A stretch of DNA of 64,000 bases from Terriglobia bacterium (lineage in GTDB: Bacteria > Acidobacteriota > Terriglobia > Terriglobales > Acidobacteriaceae): NCBI GenBank assembly GCA_020072815.1, contig JAIQGE010000017.1, forward strand, positions 1 to 64,000, written 5' to 3'. This document shows, piece by piece, positions 15,750-26,233 of the stretch. The notes under the pieces are model-generated. The model saw only the letters and a program-made list of their open reading frames with translations, made no database searches and was not told where the DNA came from. A program made the translations under genes and the position numbers. The stretch's first letter is position 1. The number at the start of each line of letters is the position of its first letter.

Positions 15750-18700
15750 ATGCCGAGAAACAACGCGTTTCAATTCTGCCGAGTGGTCTTGGCCTTTGTA
15801 GCATTGCTAACGGCCGGAACAACTTTGGCTCGAGCCGGAAGTTTTACGGCATTTGGGCCGCAGGACTATGCGCGTGGCACAGGCGCTCCGGTCACCGTAA
15901 CCAATACCTTTTCCGTGCAAAACCCGAACGCGCCGTACACGCTGAAGGTGTTTAACGGCGGACTGCACGACGATGTAACAGAATTGGTATCCAGCAGCGT
16001 AATCACGGTGAATGGCGTTGACGTCATTGGACCCAGCAATTTCAATCAAAACGTGACTGAAGTGGACGTGCCGGTTACGCTTCACGCAAGCAATACAATT
16101 TCAGTTCAGGTCAGGGGGGCACCGGGCGGCCTGCTCACGATCCAGATTGTCGGGACCGACAACGACCCGCCGATCATTCACGCGGCAGTCTCTCCGGCCG
16201 CTAACGCCGCCGGCTGGAACAACTCGCCGGTCACGGTCACGTTTACATGCAGTGACGCGACTTCCGGAATTGCGAACTGTCCGCCGCCGCAAGTGGTAAG
16301 CAACGAGGGTGCAAACCAGATTGTGGGCGGAACAGCCACCGACGTTGCCGGCAACTCGGCGAATGTTTCAGTTACAGTCAACCTGGATAAAACTCCCCCG
16401 GGCCTGAAGATCACGTCTCCCGCAAGTGGTTCAACCATAAATTTGAGCACGTCTACCATCAGCGTGACTGGTTCGGGCAGCGACCAGCTGTCTGGCCTAT
16501 CGGGTATCACCTGCAACGGAACTCCGGCTGTTATTTCTGGCCAGGGTTTTGTCTGCAAGCTTTCGCTCGTCCAGGGAGCCAATTCCATTCCTGTCATAGC
16601 TACCGACGTGGCGGGAAACTCGACTACCTCAACGCTAAACCTCACGTACGCCCCGGCCCCGCTGGTGGCCATCACTACTCCCGCTAACCTGAGCGTCACT
16701 AACCTGACGCCGGTCACGGTGAACGGCACGATCAATGATCCCGCAGCGACCCTGACAATCAATGGAATCAATGCTCCGCAGAGTTCGGGCAGCTTTTCCA
16801 TTCCTGTTCCTTTGGTCGAGGGACTCAACGTTCTGACTGCCGTGGCAAAAAATGCGGCTGGAATCGCGAGCACGGCAACCGTCCAAATCACTCTGGATAC
16901 CACGCCTCCGCACATTACCGTGGACGCTCCCGCGGACGGGTCCGTTACCACCGACGCGACCGTGACTGTCACAGGTTTGGCAAATGACATTGTTGTGGGG
17001 ACGGTGAATGCCCAGGATGTTCAGGTAACTGTGAACGGGATCCCCGCCCAGGTAGCCAATCGCACCTACGCTGCCGTCGCGGTGCCGCTCACGGTGGGCA
17101 AGAACACGATTCAGGCCGTCGCGCGGGACCGTGCCGGCAACGGCACCACCACGAGCGTTAGCGTTACTCGCGTGCTGCCCTCGCAACCGCCTGCGCCCGC
17201 GATCGGAACAGCCGTCATCACCCAGTCGCTTGCGGTGGTATCGGGCAACAATCAGACAGGCACGATCGCGACAAAATTGCCGGCGCCTCTGGTAGTCACC
17301 TTGACTGACTCAGCCAATCATCCGCTGGCGAACCAAACTGTAGTATTCAAGGTCACGGGAAATAATGGCGGCGTCTCTCCAGACGCTTCCACCGCTCCCT
17401 CGCCCGCCCTGGCGGTGAGCACGGATGCGAATGGCCACGCGCAGGTTTTGTGGACGCTCGGTGAACGCTCAGGTGCAGGCATCAACAGTGTGCAGGCTTC
17501 CGCGCCTCTGGCGGTGAGTTCTGTAAATTTCACGGCGACCGGCGTTGCCGCCAGTGCGGCCACCATTGTTGTGGATTCCGGCAACGCCCAGGTGGGCGTT
17601 TTGGGCGCGCCGTTGGCATTTCCGTTTGTGACCGCGGTGGTTGATTCCGGGCACAATCGAGTTCCTGGCGTTCCCGTTGTTTTTACGGTCAAACGGGGCG
17701 GCGGGAACATTGGCGGCGCCTCAAGCCAGACTGTGACCACCGACAGCAACGGACGCGCCATCGTCGTGCTGAACCTGGGTACCGAGGCGGGGAACGACAA
17801 TAACGTTGTGGAAGCAACTTTCCCGGGCAATGCGGGCATATCCGCATCGTTTGTTGCTTCGGCCCGGGCACCGGCCGATCCGGCGAACACATCCATCAGC
17901 GGCGTCGTACTGGATAACAGCAACAACCCGATCGTGGGCGCCACGATGCGGCTGTTCCAGACGAATCAGGGGAACGTTAACAATCTTCCTCAGCAAATCG
18001 GCACACCGGTAGCCACGGATGCGAAAGGGACATTCTTGATTCAGCCGGCGCCCGTGGGCTTCTTCAAGCTGATGGCGGATGGGACAACTGCCACTAGCTC
18101 CCTGAGTTATCCGACGCTTGAATACGACATCGTGACCGTCCCCGGAAACAACAATACCGTGGGAATGCCCATCTACCTTCCGGCCCTCGACACGGTGAAT
18201 AAGCTTTGCGTTGATGAAACCCACGGCGGCACATTAACCCTGCCGCAGGTCCCGGGCTTTTCCTTCACCGTTCTGCCCGGGTCGGCTACCTTCCCCGGCG
18301 GCGCGCGCACGGGCTGCGTCACCGTGACGCCGGTGAACGGCGACAAAGTGCCCATGGAGCCCGGGTTTGGCCAGCAGCCGCGGTTCATCGTGACCATTCA
18401 ACCGGTGGGAACCAAATTTGACCCTCCGGCGCCGATTACGCTTCCCAATGTTGACGGCCTGGCGCCGAACGCCGTCACCGAAATGTATTCCTACGATCAC
18501 GATCTAAGTATGTTCGTGGCCATTGGCACCGGGACGGTCAGTGCCGATGGATCAGCGATTGTCTCCAATCCCGGAGTGGGCGTGCTCAAGGCGGGATGGC
18601 ACTGCGGAGGCAACCCCAATTCGAGCGGCGGCGCAGCGCCCGTATCGGTCTCCATCACCTCAACCCAGTCGCCACAAGTTGAAGTTGGAAAGACCGTCAC

Positions 18701-19601
18701 GATTACCGCTTCGGGAAGTCCCTTGCCCGGTACCTACAGTTGGTCGAGCAGCGACACGACGATTGCCACCATCCAGTCATCCACGGACGGAACAGCCGTG
18801 ATTCTTGGAACAGGAGTCGGGACCGCGACGATCACGGTTACCTTCACCTGCCAGTCCGGGGCCACCGCCACGGCCACGGTGGACGTAAAAGTGACGACCG
18901 CCGACATCGTCATGATCGGGTGGGTCAATTCCAGCGCCATTACTTTGCCAAGCGGCGCCAGTTTCCTTCTGCGTATCGATATAAACACTCCGCTGATCTG
19001 TTCGGCCTTGTTGCTCGACTGGGTTGTTGGATTGCCGACGGACCTGTTTGGCCAGGCCGAGGTCGACTACGCTAACGCGTTCCTGCTTATCCATTCGGGG
19101 AACGCGCAGCCTCCGGCGACGATCAATCCGGACGCCCAACTCGCGGCCGGCGATTTCCGCCTGTTCAACCGCTTACAGGCAACGTACTCTACATCCGGCG
19201 GCACTGTTTCCAACTTCTCGGCCATTCACAGCAACACTCAAGTTGGCACCACGCCGGATCCCTGCGGCTTGGTGGGAAATGCTTCGGGTCAGACCCATCC
19301 TTCAAGCGGCTCCAACGGGGTGACCTCTTCCGGCACGGCTGTATACCAGCTTGCAGAAGGCCGCCTTGGCACCCTGGGTCAGCGCGTGAACCATACCATC
19401 AACGGCACGACCACACCCTGGATCTGGAGCGTCATTCGCTTTGACATTTCAGGCAATCCCGACACTTCCGATCATTCGATCTTCCCTACGTTCTACGTGT
19501 ACCAGGATGGATCGCTGATTGCGACTTACCCGCAGAGCGCTCCAACAGCGTTTATACCGCTGGGAGACACTTATCAGAGACTGCCCTCGCAAATCCAATG
19601 A
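15750..19601 (+). CDS. Giant secreted multi-domain Ig-like protein
   Basis: 1283 residues with a signal peptide ending near ARAG (about 28). Approximate order: unique beta domain (32-130); three or more Ig-like modules with the spacer DxTPP (135-480); two Big_1/invasin-like modules with TDANGHA and TDSNGRA signatures (510-705); a carboxypeptidase-regulatory-like domain opening ISGVVLDNSNNPIVGATMRL (about 712-800); a Big_2-type module (about 970-1045, SSDTTIATI..GTGVGTATITV); and a C-terminal region of about 230 residues I do not recognise. No membrane anchor or sorting signal is visible. This architecture suits a cell-surface or secreted adhesive or scaffold protein. A GGAG site precedes the ATG. 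Its stop overlaps the start of the next gene, so the two are co-translated. Confidence 0.85.
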   Translation: MPRNNAFQFCRVVLAFVALLTAGTTLARAGSFTAFGPQDYARGTGAPVTVTNTFSVQNPNAPYTLKVFNGGLHDDVTELVSSSVITVNGVDVIGPSNFNQNVTEVDVPVTLHASNTISVQVRGAPGGLLTIQIVGTDNDPPIIHAAVSPAANAAGWNNSPVTVTFTCSDATSGIANCPPPQVVSNEGANQIVGGTATDVAGNSANVSVTVNLDKTPPGLKITSPASGSTINLSTSTISVTGSGSDQLSGLSGITCNGTPAVISGQGFVCKLSLVQGANSIPVIATDVAGNSTTSTLNLTYAPAPLVAITTPANLSVTNLTPVTVNGTINDPAATLTINGINAPQSSGSFSIPVPLVEGLNVLTAVAKNAAGIASTATVQITLDTTPPHITVDAPADGSVTTDATVTVTGLANDIVVGTVNAQDVQVTVNGIPAQVANRTYAAVAVPLTVGKNTIQAVARDRAGNGTTTSVSVTRVLPSQPPAPAIGTAVITQSLAVVSGNNQTGTIATKLPAPLVVTLTDSANHPLANQTVVFKVTGNNGGVSPDASTAPSPALAVSTDANGHAQVLWTLGERSGAGINSVQASAPLAVSSVNFTATGVAASAATIVVDSGNAQVGVLGAPLAFPFVTAVVDSGHNRVPGVPVVFTVKRGGGNIGGASSQTVTTDSNGRAIVVLNLGTEAGNDNNVVEATFPGNAGISASFVASARAPADPANTSISGVVLDNSNNPIVGATMRLFQTNQGNVNNLPQQIGTPVATDAKGTFLIQPAPVGFFKLMADGTTATSSLSYPTLEYDIVTVPGNNNTVGMPIYLPALDTVNKLCVDETHGGTLTLPQVPGFSFTVLPGSATFPGGARTGCVTVTPVNGDKVPMEPGFGQQPRFIVTIQPVGTKFDPPAPITLPNVDGLAPNAVTEMYSYDHDLSMFVAIGTGTVSADGSAIVSNPGVGVLKAGWHCGGNPNSSGGAAPVSVSITSTQSPQVEVGKTVTITASGSPLPGTYSWSSSDTTIATIQSSTDGTAVILGTGVGTATITVTFTCQSGATATATVDVKVTTADIVMIGWVNSSAITLPSGASFLLRIDINTPLICSALLLDWVVGLPTDLFGQAEVDYANAFLLIHSGNAQPPATINPDAQLAAGDFRLFNRLQATYSTSGGTVSNFSAIHSNTQVGTTPDPCGLVGNASGQTHPSSGSNGVTSSGTAVYQLAEGRLGTLGQRVNHTINGTTTPWIWSVIRFDISGNPDTSDHSIFPTFYVYQDGSLIATYPQSAPTAFIPLGDTYQRLPSQIQ

Positions 19602-20416
19602 GACATATGCATATCACTGGTATCTCGTTCGGCAAGTGGCTGGGCACATGGTTAGGATGTGCCCTGCTATGTGGGGCGCTATCCCCGGTTCTTTTGGCCC
19701 AGGCTGGACAGACCCGCCCGAAGAGCGTTGACGATGCGATCAACGAGGTCAAACAGGGACAGGTCAATCCGGTGGCCCTGCAACGCATTGCCAGGGCCGG
19801 CGCCGTGGATGCCATTCCGCTCCTTCATCAGCAATTCGAACGTACTGACGAAGACCTTCTGAAAGACGCTATAGCCAGCGCCCTGGTCAGGCTTGGTGAT
19901 AAAGATCGGACCTACTGGGACTTTCTGGAAACTCACGCCCGGGAGGTGATTCAAAGCGATGTTCCCTTTCCCGTTCCGTTTGACACGCAGGGAAACACCG
20001 TAAAGAAGCAATTCGCCCAGGAATTTTTGGAGTGGGCAAAGACCAACCACATTGACCCGCAGGCAGCCGCCACGGCCCAGATGCAGACGGTCCCCGCCCA
20101 GATCAGCTTCCTGGCTGCAACCGGCGACCCAAGAGGACTGGAGTTGCTGCGGAGAGCGATGGCCTCCCGCAACTACTTTGTTCAGGCCATTGCAGCAAGA
20201 GGGTTGGCGAAGCTCCAGGATGTAGATTCCGTGCCTTTGATTATTACGGCCTGCAAGCGGGCCCCCGCGGAAGCTGCGGCGCTCATTGCGCGCTCTCTGG
20301 TGTTTTTCAACACTGCCCAGGCGCAAAGCGCGGCCGAGACTTTCATCAAAAACCGGGAAGTGCTGGACGAACTCCGCAAACTCAGTAGGGATAAGGGAGC
20401 TGACGCATTGTTCTAG
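19598..20416 (+). CDS. Exported HEAT-like repeat protein
   Basis: 272 residues. The ATG overlaps the previous stop (ATGA, 19598-19601), implying translational coupling; a second ATG at 19607 is possible. A hydrophobic signal segment ends near LAQAG (about 36). The mature part is alpha-helical with HEAT/PBS-lyase-like pairs (AVDAIPLLHQQFE, DPRGLELLRRAM, DVDSVPLIITACK), spaced about 30-40 residues apart. No catalytic motif. Probably a periplasmic or surface interaction partner of the giant proteins on either side. Confidence 0.75.
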   Translation: MRHMHITGISFGKWLGTWLGCALLCGALSPVLLAQAGQTRPKSVDDAINEVKQGQVNPVALQRIARAGAVDAIPLLHQQFERTDEDLLKDAIASALVRLGDKDRTYWDFLETHAREVIQSDVPFPVPFDTQGNTVKKQFAQEFLEWAKTNHIDPQAAATAQMQTVPAQISFLAATGDPRGLELLRRAMASRNYFVQAIAARGLAKLQDVDSVPLIITACKRAPAEAAALIARSLVFFNTAQAQSAAETFIKNREVLDELRKLSRDKGADALF

Positions 20417-20473
20417 GGAATTCCCCCGGTTCGATGCCCGTTAGACCGTTGGCTGAATCTGGAAAAAAGGTAG

Positions 20474-23400
20474 ATGAAGGTGGCTATGGCACAACGCATC
20501 TTGTCCAAATCGATGAACGCCGCTGTCGTGGTCCTGGGTTTCCTGCTGGCAGCCATGGGCGTCGCAAACGCTCAACTGAACGAGAACTGTACGGTCAGCA
20601 TTCTGAACCGCACTGCCCAGGCGCAGGCGGATGGCAGTTGGACCATTAGCAATATTCCCGCAGGATTCGGGCTGGTGCGGGCCAGAGCCACGTGTGTGCA
20701 GAATGGAATAACCCAGTTCGGCCAGTCGGACCTGTTTCAGATCGCGGCGAACCAGATCAACGGTTTCAACGCCAATATCAGGCTTGGAAATACAACTCCT
20801 ATTCCGGTCGCTCTTACCGTGCAGGCCCCAACCACCACCCTGAGCCAGGCCGGCGCTACGGAACAGCTCACCACCACCGCAACATACGCCGATACAACCG
20901 TAAAGGATGTCACTGCCGCCGCAGCCGGCACGCAATATACGGTGAGCAATCCTGCCATTGCTACCGTCAGCGCCGGTGGCCTGGTCACCGCGGTCAGCAG
21001 TGGGACCGTAGTCATCCAGGCGGTCAACGAAGGACGGCAAGGCATTACCACGATCCGGGTGCTTGTTGCCGGGGCCTCTCATGGAGGCATTCCCGACGAC
21101 TGGGCGATTGCGCACGGACTCGACCCGAATGATCCCGCGATGCCCTTTGAGGACCCGGACCACGACGGGCTGACGAACCTGCAGGAGTTTCAGAACGGCA
21201 CCGATCCGCACAATCCTGATACCGACGGCGATGGCCTTACCGACGGCCAGGAAGTGCTGATCTATCACACCAGCCCGTTGCTGCTCTCTACGGACGGTAC
21301 CGGCATCCCGGATGGAATCGAGGTCCAGACAGGAACCCTTGGAGGTTCGCTCACCGCCAAACTGGCCGCCGCGCTGAAGACGCTGGAAGTGAAACCCAGC
21401 ACCTTCGTGCTCACTGTCAACACAATTCAGGGTCAGGCGTCCCAGCAACTGAGCGTTTTGGGTCATCTCATCGATGGCAAGACCACTCTCGACCTTACCT
21501 CCACGGCAGAAGGTACGAACTATTCTTCGAGTGATCTCACGGTCTGCAACTTTGGCTTGCCTGATGGCAACATTTTCGCGGGCTCTAACGGTTCCTGCAT
21601 CATCACCGTCAGCAACAACGGCTTCAGCGCGCAGGCCACTGCAGTGGTGCGGACTTTTGCGCCCACGGCGCTGGCATTCATCAGTATTCCGGGCTTCGCC
21701 AATGGTGTGGACGTGAACGGCAACTTCGCCTTTGTGGCTGCCGGCGCTTCCGGCCTGCAAGTGGTGAATGTGAGCGATCGCAGCCATCCCGTAATCGCCG
21801 GTTCGCTGGCGCTGGCGGGCAATGCCAATGACGTCAAGCTGTCGAGCAATCTCGCCTACGTTGCCGCGGGCAGCGCGGGCGTACATATCATCGACGTTAG
21901 CAATCCGCTCGCCCCCGTCAGGTTGGGAACGCTGAGCACCGGTGCAAACGCTCTGGATATTGTGGTTCGTGGCACCAAGGCTTACGTGGCCAACGGATCA
22001 AATCTGTTGATCGCCGACGTGACGAACCCGGCCTCACCGACCCGCATATCCACCCTGCCACTGACCGGGACCATTCAGGGGCTGGACGTAGACACGCAAC
22101 GCAATCTGGCGGTGGTCGCCGCCGGGACGAGTGGCATCTATACCGTCGACATGTCGAACCCTGCCGCGCCCGTTCTTCTCGGCAGGACATCTACCGGCGA
22201 TGCGCGGGATGTGGCTCTCCAGGGCAACTTCGCCTTTGTTGCGGACTTCCTGAACAGCACCACGTCGGTCGATATCACGTCGCCAGCAACGCCGATTGTC
22301 CTGTCGCACATTCTCGACCCGAACCTCGGCGGATTCCTGCAGGACATCGTCCTTTCCGGCAACTTCGCTCTGGCAGCGGACGTGAAGTTCGTGAACGGCA
22401 TTCCGATCACCGACATATCGGATCCGCATAACCTTACCGCGCGCGCCATCCTTAATTTCCCGCAGCGTGATGACAACGGCATGGGAATTGCCGCCGATGG
22501 CAACTTCGTGTATCTGGTCACCGAGCACAACAATCTCGGCAAGTTCGGGTCGGTGGGTGACAGCCGGCTCTACATCGGACAGTATCTGGCCCAGGTGGAC
22601 AACAAAGGCATTGCTCCCACGGCGGCCATCACCTCTCCGGCTGCGGGCAGCACTGTCATTCAAGGGGCCACGCTGCCGATTACGGTCAGCGCCACAGACG
22701 ATGTGGCAGTCGCGGCCGTCAACTTCCTGGTGAACGGCCAGGTGGTATTCACGGCAACCTCATCGCCTTACCAGTTCAACTTTACGGTGCCTCTCAACGT
22801 GACATCTCTCACGCTTAGCGCCACCGCAGTTGATTTGGGCGGGAACATAGGCACGGCGCCAAACGTCTTGGTCAACGTGATACCTGATCCGGGGACCACG
22901 GTCATCGGTCGTGTCCTGGACAAGAACCAAAACCCGGTCGCCGGAGCCACGGTCACAACGGTCGGTGGAAAGTCATCAACCACCGGCGTGGATGGAAGGT
23001 TCTCCATCAGCGGAGTTCCGACCGTGCAAGGCAGCATCTCAGTGAGAGCTGTTGGAACAGTGAACGGGACATCCAGAAGCGGCAACTCTGCCAGCGTGTC
23101 GCCGGTTGCGGGCGGAACCACGGACGTTGGCAACATTACCCTGGGTGGAGGCTTTATCGTCGTTGCCAATACCAACTCCAATACGGCGACGGTCATCGAT
23201 CCTTCTTCAGCCCCGCCGACAGTCGTGGCAACGTTACCGACCGGTGGCAGTTTCCCAATCGGCGCTTCTGAAACCCCTGATGGAACGACCGCGCTGGTCT
23301 CGAATTTCAGCTCGGGATCTGTGACCATCATTGATCTCACCAAAACGCCGCCGGTAGTCAGGGGAAATCCCATTTCCATTGGAACGCTAACGGAAAGCAC

Positions 23401-24100
23401 GGCTATCACCAGTGACAGCCGGTTCGCCATCACGGCGGATGGAAGCGGCTCCGCAACGAATGTTTCTGTCATTGACATCGCCAGCGGCGCCATCCTCAGC
23501 ACGGTGAGCATACCGGCGACCGCCGTGGCTATTACGCCGGACAACCGGACCGTAATCCTTGGCGATGACACCAACAACCGGTTCTCGATTCTGGCGCTCT
23601 CGACGCAGGGAATTTTGACGGATACAGGAGTTCGCGTGCAGAATACGCAGGGCAACGGGCAGCGCACCCTTGCCATAGCTCCGAATGGTCATTTCGCCCT
23701 GGACACCAATCTGTCCGGTTCCATGACGATCCTCAAGATCGATCCAGTGACCGGAGTTACCATAAGGGGATCGGTTCCCCTCTGTTGCAGTCCCAGCGGC
23801 GTTACGTTCGCGCCGGACGGAAGTAAGGCCTACGTGTCCATGACCAACTCAACCGTGGCAGTGCTCAACATAGATACTGCCGATAACGTTACTGATTCGG
23901 GAATACGGATTTCCATTCCCGGTGGCACGCCGGAGACTTTTTACGGAACCCCAGGCATTGCGGTCTCGGCTGATGGCACGCGCCTATACGTCTCCAATCC
24001 GTTTTCCAATACCATCACCCTTGTCGATACAGCAACCAACGCGATTGTGGGGACCGTTCCCGTAGGTAGCGGACCCGCCGGAATTGGGGTTCCAAGATGA
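20474..24100 (+). CDS. Giant secreted LVIVD/YVTN propeller and Ig protein
   Basis: 1208 residues; the signal peptide ends near VANAQ (about 34). Approximate order: short carboxypeptidase-like start (35-110); Big_2-type module (115-200); calcium-binding thrombospondin type 3-like repeats, DPDHDGLTNLQEF and DTDGDGLTDGQEV (about 230-265); a second Big_2-like module (295-395); about six LVIVD repeats of the form GLQVVNVSDRSHPVI (400-700); Ig-like module (705-800); carboxypeptidase-regulatory domain opening VIGRVLDKNQNPVAGATV (about 810-880); and a YVTN-type seven-bladed propeller (885-1208), rich in VANTNSNT-like strands. It shares two module types with the gene at 15750. Likely a surface scaffold with calcium-stabilised segments. 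An alternative ATG lies at 20486. Confidence 0.85.
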   Translation: MKVAMAQRILSKSMNAAVVVLGFLLAAMGVANAQLNENCTVSILNRTAQAQADGSWTISNIPAGFGLVRARATCVQNGITQFGQSDLFQIAANQINGFNANIRLGNTTPIPVALTVQAPTTTLSQAGATEQLTTTATYADTTVKDVTAAAAGTQYTVSNPAIATVSAGGLVTAVSSGTVVIQAVNEGRQGITTIRVLVAGASHGGIPDDWAIAHGLDPNDPAMPFEDPDHDGLTNLQEFQNGTDPHNPDTDGDGLTDGQEVLIYHTSPLLLSTDGTGIPDGIEVQTGTLGGSLTAKLAAALKTLEVKPSTFVLTVNTIQGQASQQLSVLGHLIDGKTTLDLTSTAEGTNYSSSDLTVCNFGLPDGNIFAGSNGSCIITVSNNGFSAQATAVVRTFAPTALAFISIPGFANGVDVNGNFAFVAAGASGLQVVNVSDRSHPVIAGSLALAGNANDVKLSSNLAYVAAGSAGVHIIDVSNPLAPVRLGTLSTGANALDIVVRGTKAYVANGSNLLIADVTNPASPTRISTLPLTGTIQGLDVDTQRNLAVVAAGTSGIYTVDMSNPAAPVLLGRTSTGDARDVALQGNFAFVADFLNSTTSVDITSPATPIVLSHILDPNLGGFLQDIVLSGNFALAADVKFVNGIPITDISDPHNLTARAILNFPQRDDNGMGIAADGNFVYLVTEHNNLGKFGSVGDSRLYIGQYLAQVDNKGIAPTAAITSPAAGSTVIQGATLPITVSATDDVAVAAVNFLVNGQVVFTATSSPYQFNFTVPLNVTSLTLSATAVDLGGNIGTAPNVLVNVIPDPGTTVIGRVLDKNQNPVAGATVTTVGGKSSTTGVDGRFSISGVPTVQGSISVRAVGTVNGTSRSGNSASVSPVAGGTTDVGNITLGGGFIVVANTNSNTATVIDPSSAPPTVVATLPTGGSFPIGASETPDGTTALVSNFSSGSVTIIDLTKTPPVVRGNPISIGTLTESTAITSDSRFAITADGSGSATNVSVIDIASGAILSTVSIPATAVAITPDNRTVILGDDTNNRFSILALSTQGILTDTGVRVQNTQGNGQRTLAIAPNGHFALDTNLSGSMTILKIDPVTGVTIRGSVPLCCSPSGVTFAPDGSKAYVSMTNSTVAVLNIDTADNVTDSGIRISIPGGTPETFYGTPGIAVSADGTRLYVSNPFSNTITLVDTATNAIVGTVPVGSGPAGIGVPR

Positions 24101-24186
24101 GCAGGCAGGCCTGCATCGCCATGAAATGGCTGCAAGGGAAAAGATCGAGCTGGGCTGGGCACGGGGGAAAAGGGAGGAATTGATCC

Positions 24187-24528
24187 ATGAGAAGAAGCGG
24201 CGTATCTAAATCGTGGTTGGTCCCGGTGGCGGTGGTCTTGCTTGGTCTGCTATGGGCGATCTCAGCCTTTGCTGATGCCAAAGCCGACATCTCCATCAGT
24301 CCCCAGGGGGCCTGTGCCGGCGGGGGAACAACGTTTGTGATCACCAACAACAACGCGAACAGTGGCATACACGCCACGGTCACGCGGAACGATTCGCAAA
24401 CCGCGACTTCCACCACGATCGATATTTCTCTCCTGGCCGGTGAACAAAAAGTCCTTGGCTGCGCTCCCCAGGGCCCGGCGGGGAATTTTCTGGTTAAGTG
24501 GCAGGTCCAGAGCGCACAGTATCAATAG
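24187..24528 (+). CDS. Small secreted beta-type protein
   Basis: 113 residues. GGGAGGAA precedes the ATG. A signal peptide ends near SAFAD (about 29). The mature part is about 84 residues, rich in Thr, Asn and Ala, with two cysteines (GAC.GGG and VLGCAP) that could form one disulfide, and alternating strands typical of a single beta sandwich. No family recognised. It lies between the propeller protein and the diheme cytochrome on the same strand, so it is a candidate subunit of the same exported assembly. Confidence 0.65.
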   Translation: MRRSGVSKSWLVPVAVVLLGLLWAISAFADAKADISISPQGACAGGGTTFVITNNNANSGIHATVTRNDSQTATSTTIDISLLAGEQKVLGCAPQGPAGNFLVKWQVQSAQYQ

Positions 24529-24607
24529 GTTCTGGAAGGCGTTTTGACCGAGCCGGGAAAGAACCTGAATTCGGCAAGCTAATTCTGAAGTAAGAGGTGT
24601 AGTCTCC

Positions 24608-26233
24608 ATGGTATCGGCCAAGGGTTCCTGCATTGCATTCGTTGTGATTGGCTTGGTCGCATCAGGCATTTCTGCCGCTGCGCAGACGCAGAAGCCGTCA
24701 CGCATCGGTCGCGAAGTCGCCATTCCCCGCCACTTGCAGGACGATGAAGAATTCTCGCTGCCGCTCAAGGACTTGCTTGATTACGGCAAAAACCTCTTCA
24801 TGGCGAATTGGACTGACCAGGAGGGGGCTGGACGGCCGCGGACGAAAGGAAACGGGACCGGACTAGCGGACCCTTCTCAGCCGCTGGTTGGCGCACGCGC
24901 CTGGAACCGTATCTCCGGCCCTGACGCCAATTCCTGCTATGGCTGTCACAACATGCCGTACGGCATCCCGGGAGGAGGAGGCGACTTCACCACCGGCGTT
25001 TTCGTCCTGGCCCAGCGATTTGATTTCGCTACGCTTGACCGGTCAGACTCGCTTCCTGCCAAAGGGACCGTGGACGAGGAAGGAAAGCCCGTCACCATCC
25101 AGAATATCGGCAATCTGCGGGCCACCACTTCCATGTTCGGAGCAGGATATCTGGAAATGGTCGCCCGGCAAATGACTGCCGAACTGCAGGCCATTCGCGA
25201 TTCTCTTAAGTTGGGTGAAACGAAACCATTGATCGCCAAAGGAGTGTCTTTTGGAGAGCTCACCCGAAAAAAAGATGGCTCATGGGACACGAGCAAGGTA
25301 GAAGGGCTTCCGCGGGCGAGCATCGTCGCTCCCACACCCGTGGACCGTCCCAATCTGATCCTGCGGCCATGGCACCAGGCGAGCAACGTCGTCTCATTGC
25401 GCGAATTCAGCAACACAGCATTCAACCAGCACCATGGAATGCAGTCGAGTGAACGCTTTGGATTAGACAACGACCCGGACGGGGATGGCTTTAAGAATGA
25501 GTTGACGCGCGCGGACATCACCGCCGTCACCCTATTTCAGGCCACCCTGGCGGTGCCCGGTCGCGTGATTCCCAATGATCCGGAAATTGAACAGGCGGTG
25601 CTGAATGGCGAGAAGGTCTTCGACCGCGTTGGCTGCTCCTCTTGCCACGTCCCAAAATTGCCGCTCGATCATGACGGCTGGGTATTTACTGAGCCGAATC
25701 CTTACAATCCCCCCACGAATCTCCGCCTGGGAACGATAAAAAATATCAAAGTTGACTTGAACAGCCATGACCTGCCATTGCCCCGTCTTGCGCCGGACCC
25801 GGTCCGGCCCGGTGTAACCTGGGTCCCGGCATTCACGGATTTCAAGCTGCACGATATTTCCGACCCGAGCGAGGCCGGCGAACCGCTCGACCAGAACCAG
25901 ACGCCCTGGACCAAACGGTTTCGTCAGGGCAACCGGCGTTTCCTGACGAAGCGCTTGTGGGGCGCTGCCAACGAACCGCCGTTCTTCCATCATGGTTTAT
26001 TTACTACAATGAGGCGCGCGGTCCTGGCCCATTCTGGCGAGGCGCTTCAGTCCCGGCGTCAATTCGAGCGCCTGGACGCATACGATCAGGACTCACTGAT
26101 CGAGTTTCTCAAGTCTCTCCAGGTCCTTCCACCGGGAACGGCATATTTGGTGGTAGATGAGAATTTCCGGCCAAGACAGTGGCCGCCCCCGGCGCCAAAC
26201 TCGGTGAACGCAGCGACCAAAAGCTCTCGTTAG
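24608..26233 (+). CDS. Diheme cytochrome c peroxidase-like oxidoreductase (DHOR type)
   Basis: 541 residues with a signal peptide ending near SAAAQT (about 22). Two haem c motifs, CYGCH (about 115) and CSSCH (about 347), with a DHOR-like C-terminus (LHDIS...KRLWGAANEPPFFHHG, HSGEA, LIEFLKSLQVLP). This family is related to MauG/CcpA diheme enzymes, acts in the periplasm and is annotated as putative peroxidase; activity is rarely shown. It ends a same-strand series of exported proteins. The pairing of a high-valent-haem type enzyme with giant scaffold proteins suggests substrate modification or extracellular electron flow, which is inference. Confidence 0.85.
   Translation: MVSAKGSCIAFVVIGLVASGISAAAQTQKPSRIGREVAIPRHLQDDEEFSLPLKDLLDYGKNLFMANWTDQEGAGRPRTKGNGTGLADPSQPLVGARAWNRISGPDANSCYGCHNMPYGIPGGGGDFTTGVFVLAQRFDFATLDRSDSLPAKGTVDEEGKPVTIQNIGNLRATTSMFGAGYLEMVARQMTAELQAIRDSLKLGETKPLIAKGVSFGELTRKKDGSWDTSKVEGLPRASIVAPTPVDRPNLILRPWHQASNVVSLREFSNTAFNQHHGMQSSERFGLDNDPDGDGFKNELTRADITAVTLFQATLAVPGRVIPNDPEIEQAVLNGEKVFDRVGCSSCHVPKLPLDHDGWVFTEPNPYNPPTNLRLGTIKNIKVDLNSHDLPLPRLAPDPVRPGVTWVPAFTDFKLHDISDPSEAGEPLDQNQTPWTKRFRQGNRRFLTKRLWGAANEPPFFHHGLFTTMRRAVLAHSGEALQSRRQFERLDAYDQDSLIEFLKSLQVLPPGTAYLVVDENFRPRQWPPPAPNSVNAATKSSR

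Noticed and set aside
20441-21886. Long antisense frame over the propeller protein
   Set aside because: Low-complexity Arg/Gly-rich product opposite a gene with clear LVIVD and Big modules.
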